From Owenia fusiformis (taxonomy: Eukaryota; Annelida; Polychaeta; Sabellida; Oweniidae): a DNA stretch of 64,000 nt. The notes under the pieces are model-generated. The model was not told where the DNA came from and ran no database searches. It saw nothing but the letters and a program-made list of their open reading frames with translations. Shown in pieces: positions 31,901 to 44,138 of this stretch. The stretch's first letter is position 1. Every line of letters starts with the position of its first letter. The stretch spans positions 7,156,571-7,220,570 of the forward strand of contig CAIIXF020000011.1 of NCBI GenBank assembly GCA_903813345.2. Direction: 5' to 3'. The position numbers were made by a program, and so were the translations under genes.

Positions 31901-33494
31901 AAGTGGAACACCTTTGGTACATCATGATAGTGTTCCACTTTTGGAGGTGTTCCACTTACAGAGACAGAGACTGCTCGTTCATTATCTTTAGAATGCTACG
32001 CATTGAATTAGTTAACCAATGTAAGAATATTTTCGCACTGTATTGTTATACTAAGGGACCAATTTCTAAGAGACAGACGGCTAGAAGTTGTTAATTGGAG
32101 AGTCTTGGGTGATTTCAAAATACTCAGTTTGGATCCCTCAGTAATAGGAGGTTACTTATTGTTATGATTTCATGCCGATACACACTGTAGCATATGCACA
32201 GGAATATTATACTGCTTAGTCATTGAAGTATTTTGATTTGTACTTTATGTAAGTTCTTGTATTCTTCTTGTAAGTTCTTGTATTCTTGTTCTTGTAAGTT
32301 CTTGTATTCTTCTTGTAAGTTCTTGTAAGTTCTTGTATTAAATTAGAAGTTCTTTCGAGAAGCACAATCATTTAATTCACGGGTAGTTGTTAGATTATAT
32401 GGTGTTTGGGTAAATCTTTATATAAGAATGTATCACTATATGCTAGGTTTTCAAGTATAGCCTGCATCAAACCTGAGTAATTTGCATTATAGTTTAGTTT
32501 ACAGAATTTGTCTGTCAACAGCTTATATTATTGATTTAAAAATATTCAGTATTTTGGGGTACGTGGCTTTGTGCTGTGGTCTGAGATGTCAAGGGAAATT
32601 ACTCTCTTTGACTCCCAGCGTCTCCTAAAGGAGAAACCAACTTGAATACAGTATACCATTTAGTACATTTATATCTCATATTTTCGTTATTGTGCGAATC
32701 ATGTTCAAACAAAGCTGTACACTAGTAAGTGATGGTGCTATTTTAGGATATCTGTTTGTAGATGTAAAACAACATATTTATTAAGATATTAAATCTGTTA
32801 CAAAGTGAAAATAATTTAAAAGTAGAATAATACTAGATAGTAGTATGTTAAAGTATGTTAGCTAAATGGCTGCAATTTGAGCTGTAAAGTGAGCTATTTG
32901 AACAAATAATACAACGATTTGCCAAGTTTTTTTTTTACATTTTTCACTAATCCCTGAATTAGATTTGTTGCCATATATGTCGCATATGAAGAAATGTGTA
33001 CTTTGCCTATTTATAATGTTTTATGTTATCTATTAAATGTATACACAGCGCTTTTGTTTCTTTGCTACATATATTTGTTTTTTAGCTTATTAAAATAAAA
33101 AAAATGTTCATATTTTCAAAACTTTTTTTGTTTTGCCATATATATAAGGAATGCTGAGGTATGATGTACGTACTGTGTGGTTTTCATTTTCCACATACCT
33201 GCCAACTTGTATTTTGTGCATTTAAAAAAAAGACAAATTGAATATTCACCAAAGTCCGCTAGAATAGAACCATTCAGTAAAACTACGATTTAATAATTCA
33301 GTCAGATCATTTGTCTAATTAAAAGTAATCCAAATTTCATACCTGTCAAGTAAAATCTGGAGAAGTCGGGATTTTTCCTGAGAAATCGGGATTTAAATTA
33401 AATTCTGGTTTCTCTAATAGTTTCAAGAAGATTAAATAAGCAAATGATATGTTGGATGTGTAGTTAGCTATTCTGTTTTATCACAAAAAGTATA
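31901..33494. other. Intergenic, noncoding, with a TTCTTGTA minisatellite
   Basis: Nothing gene-like. About 32249-32340 is an imperfect tandem of TAAGTTCTTGTATTCTTC-type units. 33337-33420 matches, inversely, the end of a repeat at 37850-37943 (CCTGTCAA plus repeated ATCGGGATTT motifs), suggesting both are the outer ends of one older element that surrounds the pogo-like insert. Confidence 0.5.
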
Positions 33495-33718
33495 CAGTAG
33501 AACCTGCTAAGTGGAACACCTCTATAAGAGGAACACTTCGCAAGTGGAACGCTTTTTCAAAGTCCCGTTTTAAAAATCCATTGACTTAATGTTAATTGAA
33601 CCTCTGTAAGTGGAACACCTCCAAACTTGAACAGTGAACACCCCATATTGAAAAATAACCTGCTAAGTGGAACAGTCAATTTTCCATAAATTTCAATATT
33701 AATACTTATGTAAAAAGT

Positions 33719-34155
33719 ATTAACCTTCTACAGTGATATCTGGGTATGAAAACAGGTAATAACATGATAATTGGCAAATTAGGATCACCATATAGTAAAT
33801 TGGATTAACCTCCTGTAGAGATCAACATGTGATGCTACCACTAATTAATTTGATAATTAGCAAATAAGAATTTCATAAGATTATCATTCATCAAATTGGA
33901 TTAACCTTCTGTAGAGATGGACACATGATGCAACCTCTGATTAATACCCCTTGCTGTTTGTTTCAAACTTGATAAGTAAGATTAAGAATGTCAGTTAAAA
34001 ACAAGTGCATTATTAGCAATAGGAACAAGTATTTAAAACTTAATTGCCCAATCTTTGTTCCTGAGACTGGCAGAATGAGGAGGATTGAGAATGTCAGAAA
34101 ACATTTTTGGGCAGAATGAGGAGGATTGCGATTGTCAGATGCCTTTTTGAGCGAA
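33719..34155. repeat. Short tandem duplications
   Basis: About three ~90-bp units begin at 33719, 33805 and 33899 (TTAACCTYCTRYAGWGAT). A ~54-bp pair built on GGCAGAATGAGGAGGATTG lies at about 34069-34150. Confidence 0.65.
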
Positions 34156-34207
34156 ACAAATGGATTAGTTAATGGTATATAGCTGCCCTGCAACAGTGCA
34201 ATGAACG

Positions 34208-34499
34208 CAGGCCTGTCAACTGTCCCGCAATTTGCGTATTTGTCACGCATTTGCTGAAGAATTTGAAGTCACGCCAGTTTTTTTTGCGTGACAGAAAATG
34301 TCCCGCAAAATACGCATTTTACCTGGTAATTGTCAAGCAAAAATATTTCTGTAGAAATTTTTTCGAAATATGTTTACGATACGGTAAAAATACGAACGCC
34401 GGGAAAAACCGAACGCAATTTGTTCGGATTTGTCACGCGAATCCCGTATGTGTCACGCATGTTCATTGGAATTTTTTCGTACCTACCCTGACAGCCCTG
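34208..34499. mobile_element. MITE with CAGGCCTGTCAAC termini and TGAACG duplication
   Basis: Left end CAGGCCTGTCAAC, right end TGACAGCCCTG; TGAACG is present immediately outside both ends (34202-34207, 34500-34505). The interior has many TGTCACGC(A) motifs and a GAACGC...TTGTTCGG pair. A diverged copy is at about 17056-17340. Confidence 0.7.
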
Positions 34500-35756
34500 T
34501 GAACGGGGAATCAGATTTCCGGCGATACGTCATAATAAACCCTATATTTGATCTTGTATGGTCTTTAAATCTCCGCGAACCCAAAACCTCCGTAAGTGAA
34601 ACACCTCCTAAGTGGAACGCTTTTTGGCAGAACGGAGGGTGTTCCACTTAAGTAGCGGTCACACTAGCCGTGTAGGCCCACCGTTCGCCACCGTGTGGCT
34701 AATTATGGCCAGACGGCGATGGCCGGCATGGTCACACGGTGGGCCGTTTCCCGGCCGTTTGAAAACGTTCAAGGAACGTTGCCGGCCATCCACACCCGGC
34801 GAATTTTTTGAGCATGCTCAAAACTTTTTCCGTTTGACTAACGTTCGGCTGCGAACGGCGATAGCGGTATGGGAATGGTATGAGAACGGTGCGGCCGTTA
34901 AGGACACGTTCACAAGGCGGTGATGGGACGATGGGGGACGTTGACTCAATCAGCGACGGGTTGCGAACGACAGTTTACCGCTTTGGTACCGTCCAATAAA
35001 CGGGCTCCCAACGGGTGTTTGAAATGTCACATTAAAAGCGTTTTCACGGTACCAGCCGCTTAACGCCCAGGTAACAGTCCATTGACGTGCTGACGGCCTT
35101 ATAACGGCTTCATAACATCCTCCTAACATCCTATTACCGTGAATTCGAAATCGTACCGTCTAATGACGCAGCTTGTCACCGTCTTCTGCAGTTTCTGCAG
35201 TTTTTTCCTCTTCGATTTATTCACTCCTGACCATGGGACACTTTTGGTCGTGTCAGACTGTCAGTCTTCATCAAAACATGCTCCAAAATAGTCATTTTAA
35301 AAAAAACATGCTCCAAATGCCAAAACATACCAAAATAACACAATCTGAATTCCCAAAATTGTACCTTTTGTGACTTCACTAAAACAATAGAGTAGAAGGA
35401 AAATGAGAGAAATTACACAAAATATTTGTGAGTGTGTTGTCAGAAAACTTCACCCGATACGTTCAAGTTTGCTTTCAAGACAAGACCGGCATTTCGGGCA
35501 TGTTTGGTAAAATGACCATGAAATGTTCACCGTTTTTGAGTAGATCAATGAAACTTATATTAAATAAGATTTAATTGTGCGAAATACGATCTTAAACCCA
35601 TACAGGATGACTGAAATATAAAGATTTGTTGAGGTTACCTTTTTGGATCACCCTGTATATCAATAATTACACGTTAAACATATCTTCTGTGATAAGCAAT
35701 TTGTTTTACAAAGACATTTGTGTTATTTAGTTCTTATTTACTATACAAGAGTAGAT

Positions 35757-35995
35757 GAAAAAATTTCTAACCGTTGGCTCTAGATTTTATAATAAGAGGG
35801 GTTGGATCCTAAAACTTTAACACAAGACAGGGTAGTTAGTTTGCTTGAAACTCTATAGCTATGAGTTTCATATAAATTATAATTATATGAAACTCATAGA
35901 GTTTCAAGCAAATTAACTACCCTGTCTCTTGTTAAAGTTTTAGCATTCAACTCCTCTTATTATAAAACCTAGAGCCAACGGTAAGAAACTTTTTG
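35757..35995. repeat. ~240-bp near-perfect hairpin
   Basis: Arms of about 115-120 bp (for example GGTAGTTAGTTTGCTTGAAAC opposite its complement at 35903-35925) meet at an AT-rich centre near 35878 with almost no loop. Mismatches are few. It lies within the 34655-37460 element. Confidence 0.85.
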
Positions 35996-36292
35996 ATCGA
36001 TCCTTGTATGTATACTCAAAATATTTTTTTAATCAGTAGAGACTTCTGATTACTAGAGTATACAGGCGAGGTAACCTACATCTGATCTGGATTGGACAAT
36101 ACTATTAAACCAAAAGTCATTTTTATAGCAATGATAGTTTGTGTGATATGTGTTTTGAACAAGGACTTTCACATGATGAGGATTTATGCCTGACATTATA
36201 TACTTATTTAGTTTCGATTGCACTTATGCAGAGAGTGGTGAGTAGGTAAACTAAACTTATGATGAATACACTGTGGATGAACTCTTCATAAT

Positions 36293-36765
36293 GTTACGTA
36301 AACGGATCCGTTTACGTAACAAAATGTCGCAGCTACGATTTTACTTTTTCCATGAATTCTCAAGATGTAAGTAGAATGTCCACGACATTTTTGGCAAAAC
36401 TGTGTGGCAGCAACATATGTTTCAGAAAATCGTAACGTTTGCGATCGAATAATCATAAGACGACACAATCATCGATATACTTCTCCACTTAAGTTATGAA
36501 AACGGAACGTTGAAAACGGTTAAATATCTGCACTTTTAACAGTTCCGTATTCATAATTATACTGAGGAAAAATTTTGATCATGTTGGCGCCTCGTGAACT
36601 ATTCGTTCACAAATTATTAGATTTTCATAAACATATGATGCTGACACATGTTTGTACCAAAACGGTCGTGAAGATTTTGCCTACAACTCGTGAAATCTTA
36701 AAAAAGATAGATCGTACCTTCAAGGTTGCGCCATTGTGTTACGAAAACGGATCCGTTCTCGTAAC
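36293..36765. repeat. Diverged foldback bounded by palindromic ends
   Basis: 36293-36320 is a perfect 28-bp palindrome with the core ACGGATCCGT; 36738-36765 is an imperfect version of it. Translations read outward-in from the two ends are visibly similar (CYVNGSVYVT versus CYENGSVLVTG), so the two halves are an inverted, diverged duplication. Either could be an old coding fragment, but neither has a recognisable domain. Confidence 0.65.
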
Positions 36766-37479
36766 TGGCTTTACGAGTTCCTCCATTTAGTTTCGAGGAC
36801 AGCCTGTCCTTGGAAATGTATTGTAACGTTCTGCTATTCTCCCGGGGCACTGCTAAATGAAAATGTGCAAGAACAGAAGTTCTGCCTAGTTAAAGACACC
36901 GTCATTTAAAAATGATTTAAATGAGGGGTAAATCCATGAAATATGTTACAGTATAATAAATTTAACTTGTAAAAAACGAAACGGTCGCTGTTTTAATCAT
37001 GACGATCTTGAATATGAATACAAATGAAACTTTGTCATGATATATTATCTAGTCCTTGTCACTTTGCCTTAATGTTATACCCACAATAAATTGAAGAGTA
37101 GACAGATGTCCAAACTTATGTTCACATAAAGACTAGTCCCAAAGATGAGTGATTTATAGAGAGCGGTTTCATGACGTTTTCAATGCGGTTTGGCGGTACC
37201 AATGCGTTCCGACCGGTGAAAACCCGGTGAAAGGAAGGTATAAACCCGTTGAAAACACGGTGACAATGGTAAGCCACTACTCTTTAAACACGTTAGCCCG
37301 GTACTAGGTCGGTATAAAGCCGGTGCAGACCCGGTATAGCACGGCATAAACCCGGTCATAAATTCAAAAAGAAATGCGACCGTCGCTGAATCGTCACCGT
37401 CTTGCCATAATTAGCCACACGGTGGCGAACGGTGAGCCTACACGGCAAGTGTGACCACAGCATTACACAGGTTCTACTG

Positions 37480-39360
37480 TATTTGTTTTCACCACGTTCC
37501 AATGCGTTTCAATAATTGTGCGGAATTTCTCAGTCCAACGAACGTTTGATTTATTTCTGTTCTAAATACTGTAGTTAAGAGAAGATCATACAAGTGTATA
37601 TTGTATGTGTAGTTATAGTTACTTTTTTGTTTTATCACAAACCTATTCATTTTTTCGAGGGCATCTCTGGACGGCTCTTTGAACGAAAATCGGGAGAGTC
37701 ATCATCATGGGCTTTTAATCCCATGGTATCATTTACTGAAAAATCGGGATGTCTTGTTAACAAATGGGGAGTTTTGAACATAAAAATCTGGATATTTTGA
37801 AAATTGGGATGTTTTACTAAGAAATTGGAATATTTTCTAAAAATCAGGGTTTTTGAAAATCGGGATTTGAAGAAAAAAATCGGGATGAAGCAAAACAAAA
37901 ATCGGCATATCTCCGGGTTAAATCGGGATTTGACAGGTGGACAATATCGATAAAATCGACCTTCATATATCCTCCAGTCTGAATTTTTTTAATTTGGTTG
38001 GAAATATTCAGGCTATAACTGTCCTTTGTGAAATGTTGGTGTTCGACACATTTGTATAAATTGTAAATCAAAATAGCTACATTAATTTGCATATTTGTAA
38101 GTTCCACTAGCTGTATCTCCACTTGACAATATGCTCAGTGCCGTAGGGAGAGGGGATTCAGAGTGTTCATGCGAACCCTGCCCCCAAAATCTTGCCTAAA
38201 AAATTCTTGCTTTCTTTACAATTGTTTGGCAAATTCTAGCAAACTGGCAAAATTAATAAATTGGACCAAAATCAAGCAAATTTGGCAAAATTTAAGCGGC
38301 AAACTTTAAGCAAAATTAGGCGAATTTGGCAAAAAAGCCCCCATATAAAGTTTAAACCACTTTGGCTCATATTGTAGTCTTACCCAAAGTAATCAAAGTG
38401 TGATACAGTGTGAAACTTTTTTTTTAATTTCAAAAAGTGGTTTTTGAAGGACCTTTTAATTGTTCGAAAAATCGTGAATTTATTTAAAACTAACTTTTAG
38501 AGGCCACACATATCTTAAAATAATTGCGATAATTCATACCAATGCATAGCATTCATCCTCACATTTTTATTGCCGAAAAAAGAAAATCTGTTCATAAATA
38601 AGCGAGAAATGAACTCATCAATGCATGAAAATGGTTCAAAGAAAAATGCATTTCAAAATTTTATAGTTCTCATAATAACCAATGGTACAATAATATCTAA
38701 AGCATAATATATTCTTCCTTTTAACTCGGTTAGACAATCGACATTGGTTTAATTTTGAAGTTCAGCATATCTAGAATAGATAGTAAAAGAAAAAATTACT
38801 TTTTTCAAAATTTTTTTGCCAGCTGAGTAAGTCATAATGACATAACTTGGGTTGCAAATTATTTTTGATATGCTAATACATTGAAGTGGCACATTAGATA
38901 TGGCATTTTATTATTGAAATAGTTTGTCCTTTGTTCAATATTTGCACTGGTGTTAAAAAGATAATCTTTTTTGAAATGAATGGTTGAATATTTGATGATT
39001 CAAAATTTTGAAAAATGGCGGGAAATTTAAATATTTGAGAAATGAAAAGCTGACAACTTTTTTCAATTTTTTGTCTTCAAAAATCTCTAAAATAACTGAT
39101 AAAATCATATTTTCAAACTTTACATGGGGACTTTAAGCAAATTTGGCAGAGATTAAGCAAAGGATAGGTATAGATATGGTGAACTAAATTCAAAAATGTT
39201 TTTCTCTTAAACCAATTATTGGAAACATTCTGTAAAAAATGTTGACTGATTGGCGACAATTTAATGCGAAAATTGTTTATATCTATTTTTAAATTATTTT
39301 ATATAACTGTTTTTGTTAACATTTTTTGTTTTTTAGTGCAATTGTTTTTTGTTCCGATCC
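37480..39360. other. Intergenic repeats, no gene
   Basis: Includes a direct repeat of the pogo element's left flank (GTGTAGTT...TGTTTTATCACAAA, 33460 versus 37607), the ATCGGGATTT-rich repeat end at 37850-37943, an R1 fragment (38060-38136) and a sequence (38466-38570) that recurs inversely at 62363-62470. Nothing coding. Confidence 0.5.
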
Positions 39361-39364
39361 TTTC

Positions 39365-39675
39365 TACCAATTCTTGAGGATGAAATAAAATGTCTTTCCA
39401 AACTTTGTTGGAACAAAATAGCATAACATTTTCTTAGACCTCTCCATATTACAATTATACAAAGGAAATTTTGGTTGATTTAACAAAAAGTATGCAAAAA
39501 CCCCAAAATAGATAAAAATTAAGATAAACATTTTATTTTATTAACAAGAAACTTTTTTTAAATCAACCAAACATTCCTTTGTACAATAACAATATTGAGA
39601 GACCCGAAGACATTGTGTTTATGTCATTTTGTTCCAATGAGGTTCCGATAGATGTTTCATTTCATTCTGAACATA
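39365..39675. repeat. Foldback repeat
   Basis: 39365-39490 is matched inversely by 39545-39675 (blocks around TTGGAACAAAAT, TACAAAGGAA and TGGTTGATTTAA), with about 60 nt between the arms. Confidence 0.65.
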
Positions 39676-39964
39676 TGATACCAAGAACAAAAGAAGTAGC
39701 TGATGTGTTTTCTAAAACAATAAAATAAAAAGGATATATATATTTCAAATTATAATGTTGCAATCCAAAAGACGACCATTAAATTGGCGATGTGTAAAAT
39801 TTTCAGAATGTTTTGATGACTGGTTTGAGAGAAACACGTCTTCAAAAAGTTCACCATATCGATACCACTCCTTTGGAAAAGTTTCAACAAATTCACCGAG
39901 CAAAAAATTCACTATAATTACCACACGACAGACTATACTAACTCAGTCTGTTGGAAACATACTA

Positions 39965-40163
39965 CAGGGGCGGATCTGGGAACCAACAAGAGGGGGGGGG
40001 GCTATATTTCTGGCCTGAGAAAAACGTTGGGCCCCTAAAATAAGCCTTCAAAGGACCAGTAATGACCAAAAAGTGGGACTTTTTCATCTGGGGCCTTTTT
40101 TGGCCCAACATATTTAGGCCCACCCAAGGGGGGGGGGCGACCCCCACCCCAGATCCACCAGTG
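39965..40163. mobile_element. hAT-like MITE family B, copy 3
   Basis: Left end CAGGGGCGGATCTGGG and right end CCAGATCCACCAGTG. GGCC/TTGGGCC-rich interior. The flanks TACTA and AACGA do not match, so no target duplication is preserved. Inserted beside an R1-like motif (CAGTCTGTTGGAAACATACTA). Confidence 0.75.
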
Positions 40164-40217
40164 AACGATGATAGTGTTATTTTTTCAAATGTATGAGTTA
40201 GGTTTGTATTTCAATAA

Positions 40218-40378
40218 CAGAGAAAAAATACGAACGATGTTTGTGGAAACAAATTTGAAGTCGTTCTAAAATTTAACGCAACTCCCGGAAGTATTCCACT
40301 CGCCTCAAAAATTTCTTACCAGCAGCAGCATTTTACTTACGATATCATCAAATATACAATAGTGAAGTGCACAAGTGG
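40218..40378 (+). other. Candidate 5' exon or promoter of the 11-finger ZNF gene
   Basis: About 190 bp here (40218-40405) is homologous to 54441-54628, and each copy ends in a consensus donor (GTGGTAAGTAAC here, ATGGTAAGTTAC there). Each lies about 4 kb upstream of a ZNF ORF whose exon begins right after a splice acceptor. This suggests a duplicated first exon, mostly untranslated. Transcript data would be needed to confirm it. Confidence 0.4.
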
Positions 40379-40947
40379 TAAGTAACTATACAGACAGCGC
40401 TATACTTATACTATATATTTCATAATGATATAACTTAGTATTTGTAGAGGTCCTTTACAGAAGTGACAAACTTGCAATTCTTATCTGATTGACATTGTCT
40501 GTTGGCATGTGGCATGTCAAAAATGTACTTTTTTCAGATGAACATAACTCGTTCCAAACATGGTCTAAATCCTTCAAATATGCTTTAGTGTACCCATATT
40601 AATAATTTAGTGTTAATTTTTCTCTAGAATGTATAAATAACTAGAAATTGAGTGGTCTTTCTTTCCAAAATTGCAAAAACTCATCATGCAAATCTGCCTA
40701 ACAGGAAGTCAGGAACTAGAAACAATTTACAAAACAGGAGATCGTTTTTAACTTTTGAAGTCTAGATGAAAGAGGTCTGTTCCAAATATAATTTACATGA
40801 TCAGGATTACAATGGGAATGGTCAGAATTTACCTTCTCCTATTATACAGATCTATTACAGGGGGGGGGGGGCATGTAAGGTCTCAATACAGGAAATGACA
40901 AATCAGGAAGTGACAAACCATGATGACTTGTACTTGTTGTCAGTTTA

Positions 40948-41265
40948 AGGTGCAGTGGTACTTATTAGAAAATGACAAAATAGGAAGTGACAAAACCATG
41001 CTTGATTTCAAACATTTTTTGAACCAAGATAACAGAGTTCTGTTTTGACCTCCATTCAACTGTTGCACATATCGTTTACTTGACCAGGATCACAATGTAC
41101 ATGGTCAGAATGACCCTAAACATGATGAAATAACTTTTTCAGCCCTCTGAAAATGTGACTGAAAAATAGCTAAAAGTAGGAGCTTAGGAAACGTCACTGA
41201 ACAGAATCTTTTGAATTTTTCCCAAAATTTGCCCAATAAATTGCTCTAAATGATACATGTACATT
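40948..41265. repeat. Single arm of the TTAA foldback family
   Basis: Matches the left arm of 434-1155 (TTAAGGTGC start, then AAATGACAAAATAGGAAGTG and CATGGTCAGAATGACCCTAA). The partner arm is absent; another TTAA element begins at its inner edge. Confidence 0.75.
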
Positions 41266-41269
41266 AAGA

Positions 41270-43250
41270 AAAAAAACATGCTTTCCATGGGAATTACCAC
41301 TTGCCAGTATTCCATGGTAAATACTGGTATTCCATTGAAATAACCATGGAAAACCATGAAATTTTTCATGGTAATTACCCGTTTTTCATTGAGAAGGAAC
41401 ATGGAATTTTCCATGGTATTTACCATGAAATACTGGTTTTCCATGATTTTTTGTCATGACATATATTGATCATTGATCTACTCTATAATATCAATCCATT
41501 TACTGTTTTAAACTATCTTAAATTATATAAAAAACTAAAAGTTTCTAAAACATTACTAGTTTAGATATTCATAGAATCAGGTTTCATGGTTTGAGTTGAA
41601 AAAAGTCATTTCAATTTTAGAATATGCTCTTAACATTCCTTGTCATATCAAATTTCTAGAAATCACCCATACACTGTATATTCATCTTTTTTTTAATGAA
41701 TTCATCACATTTTTCATTGTTTAAGTAAGTAACTTCAATTGATAACTGAATTTATTGAATTTTGTCATCCCCTTAATAGAACTGATTCTAACTTTAGATA
41801 AAAACTTTGGTTTCACATGAAAATTATATGTTGTTACTATATTATGATTTTGCAATATTAAAAGAATTAAGAATTTTGAATAATTAATTTACCCATTAAA
41901 AAGATAAAGAATGTCTTCAGGTATAAATTTGAAAGTTAAGTATTAGGTGGATAAAATACATATATACTCACTTATGTTAATCTGGTAATAGATTCCAATG
42001 TCAACAAAACAATCAGCCTTATAATCCAATTATACATTAAGAACTTTGCTGCTAATGCTCTAATATTTGGAATCATGTGTTTCGTTACAGAATTATTACT
42101 GAATTAGACAGCACCATCATGCTTTTAACACAAGGAACCATCCATGAGAAGAGTTAGAAAAAAATCACATGTCTGATTGCAATATCTGGTCCCTAAAATA
42201 ACATCATTTATTACATGAAGCTATGAACTTTTCACCAAATACATTTTTCTTTGATGATATTTTCAAATCAGGTATCCTATTATTTTAAAAGATTAACTTG
42301 TCTGATATTTCAGTCAATACTAATAAGAAAACAAAATACTGTCTGATATTGTCTATTTACTAAAAAATCCTAAAGAATTGGGAACAGTAGTACAGGTTTC
42401 AGTATACAGGTCTCACTGGACAAATTACCAGAAAACCAGGTTTCACTGTATATTTTACCAGAAAAGCATGGAGTTTGATTGCATTTTGTGGAAAGATTGG
42501 GGTTGATTCAACTCCATGCATGTCTGGTAAAATATACAGTGAAACCTGGTTTTCTGGTAATTTGTCCAGTGAAACCTGTAAACTGAAATACGAACTACTG
42601 TTCCCAATTTTTAGGAATTTCAGAAAAAGGACATGATATTAGCCCAAAATATTTTTTTTGTCTAGGTTTGCTCGCTACATCTGAAGCTTGATATAATTTT
42701 TGCTCAGAGGCTGTTCACTAGATCTGATACTATCATTAAGTTTAAAGAAGTACAAACCATGGGACTTGATTAAATTCTCAAGAGAGCATGGTCTAGCCAG
42801 TTGTTCTGATATACAGGTTTCACTGGAAAAATTACCAGAAAACCAGGTTTCACTGTATATTTTACCAGATAAGCATGGAGTTTGATTGCAAAAGCCATGC
42901 ACTTGATTACACTTTGTAGGCATGGAGTTGGTATTCCAAGTTTTCATTGAATATTTGATCAGAAATATATAAAAAAAATTGATATATTTTAGCAACTTTG
43001 TATGCCAGGTTTTTAATATAAATATATTTAAAATGGTTGATGTTATAATGCAGACCCCTGACCAAGATAACGCATGACCAAAAATCATGGAGAACCAGTA
43101 TTTCATGGTAAATACCATGGACAATTCCATTGTTTTTTCCATGAAATACCGGTAATTACCATGGAAAATTTCATGGTTTTCCATGGAATACCAGTATTTA
43201 CCATGGAATACTGGTAATTGCCATGGAAAGCATGGGTTTTTTCTTAAGGT
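41270..43250. mobile_element. TTAA-flanked element with ~190-bp terminal inverted repeats
   Basis: Starts GAAAAAAAACATGC and ends GCATGGGTTTTTTC with TTAA outside each end (about 41266-41269 and 43251-43254). The terminal repeats are themselves composed of short CCATGGTAA/ACTGGTATT motifs. The centre has an inverted pair around 42385-42600 (ACCAGGTTTCACTGTATATT) and a third copy at 42815-42870. No transposase is visible; the termini suggest a piggyBac- or Kolobok-like non-autonomous element. Confidence 0.75.
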
Positions 43251-43254
43251 TATC

Positions 43255-44138
43255 TGTCTACATAATCTCTGATAGATTATACATGTAGTCCAACATCGTA
43301 ATTTCATGAATAAGCCCTGATTGTGAACTCACACCCTTCAATAAAAATGAAGACGGTGATCAATGGTAACAGTTGAACTTGAGATAAATATTATTTTAGA
43401 AAACACATCAGACACTTCTGTTGTACTTGGTTTCATCTGAGCACTTACCACAATAAACATAAAAACCTTAAATATTTGAATATTGAATAAAGGTAATTAT
43501 TATATCACTAGCTAGCTAGCGACAGTATGATTGGTCAAAACCGGGTCACATGTCGTGGGATATCTGGCGATATTCAATGGCAATGCTAATCAGAAAAGAC
43601 AACCGTGAGATATCTAGCGATATCCCACGCTCCCGGGAATTTTCAAAGAATTGGTTTTCGTTCAGTGTAAATAATTTAGTTCAGTTTAAGTCAAAATGGC
43701 AGACGAACCGAGTAGATTCGTAAAAATATCTTAAGACTTAATGACTTAATAATATTAGGGATGTTTAGCTAGACAGTGATATAATAAAACAAATATTTCA
43801 CTCTATTTTCAGTGAATACCTGTAGCACTTTCACAAGGTGATATTCCACTTGCCCTTCGGGCTTCGTGGAATATCACTTGTGAAAGATGTACAGGTATTC
43901 ACCTCAATAGAGTGATATATTTGTTCAATATCTGTGCTGATCAAAGTTGTTTTGATAAAAAATTAAACAAAGAATTTAAAAATGCTAACAAATAGAATTA
44001 ACAGTTTGGACAAAGCTCATCAAGAATGAGACAGGATCCAATGCGAGAATCTTTCCATTTGAATTGTGATCAAGACCTTAACCAGTCAACATGATTTCCT
44101 GATCACATTCTTATATTTTCACTTTTATGTATTTCCAG
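43255..44138. other. Upstream region of the ZNF gene, with a hairpin
   Basis: 43797-43925 is an inverted repeat with ~55-bp arms (TTCACTCTATT...GAATACCTGTA and GTGATATTCCAC) around a loop containing CCCTTCGGG. 43540-43630 has paired GGGATATCTGGCGATAT/ATATCTAGCGATATCCC motifs. No exon recognised. Confidence 0.6.

Larger units (their letters stand above)
34655..37460. mobile_element. 2.8-kb element with ~60-bp terminal inverted repeats
   Basis: The left end (GCGGTCACACTAGCCGTGTA and on to GTGTGGCTAATTATGGC) is matched inversely by 37401-37460. The subterminal regions are unusually GC-rich for this window and full of ACGG/CCGT motifs (34700-35170 and 37150-37400). It interrupts the pogo-like MITE. 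No transposase was recognised; the superfamily is unassigned and a target duplication could not be fixed. Confidence 0.7.
33495..37479. mobile_element. Pogo-like (Tigger-type) MITE, split by a larger element
   Basis: Termini CAGTAGAACCTG and CAGGTTCTACTG with TA on both sides (33493-33494, 37480-37481), typical of Tc1/mariner-pogo elements. Subterminal AAGTGGAACACC motifs recur at 33512, 33608 and 34611. The right terminus is separated from its body by the element at 34655-37460. A second MITE (34208-34499) sits inside the left part. No transposase ORF found. Confidence 0.7.

Noticed and set aside
34612-34923. 103-codon GC-rich ORF
   Set aside because: It spans the boundary between the pogo-like MITE and the inverted terminal repeat of the next element, and consists of ACGG-repeat sequence.
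36286-36790. Two short genes with similar products
   Set aside because: They are the two arms of one inverted duplication with palindromic ends; no start context or splice sites support expression.
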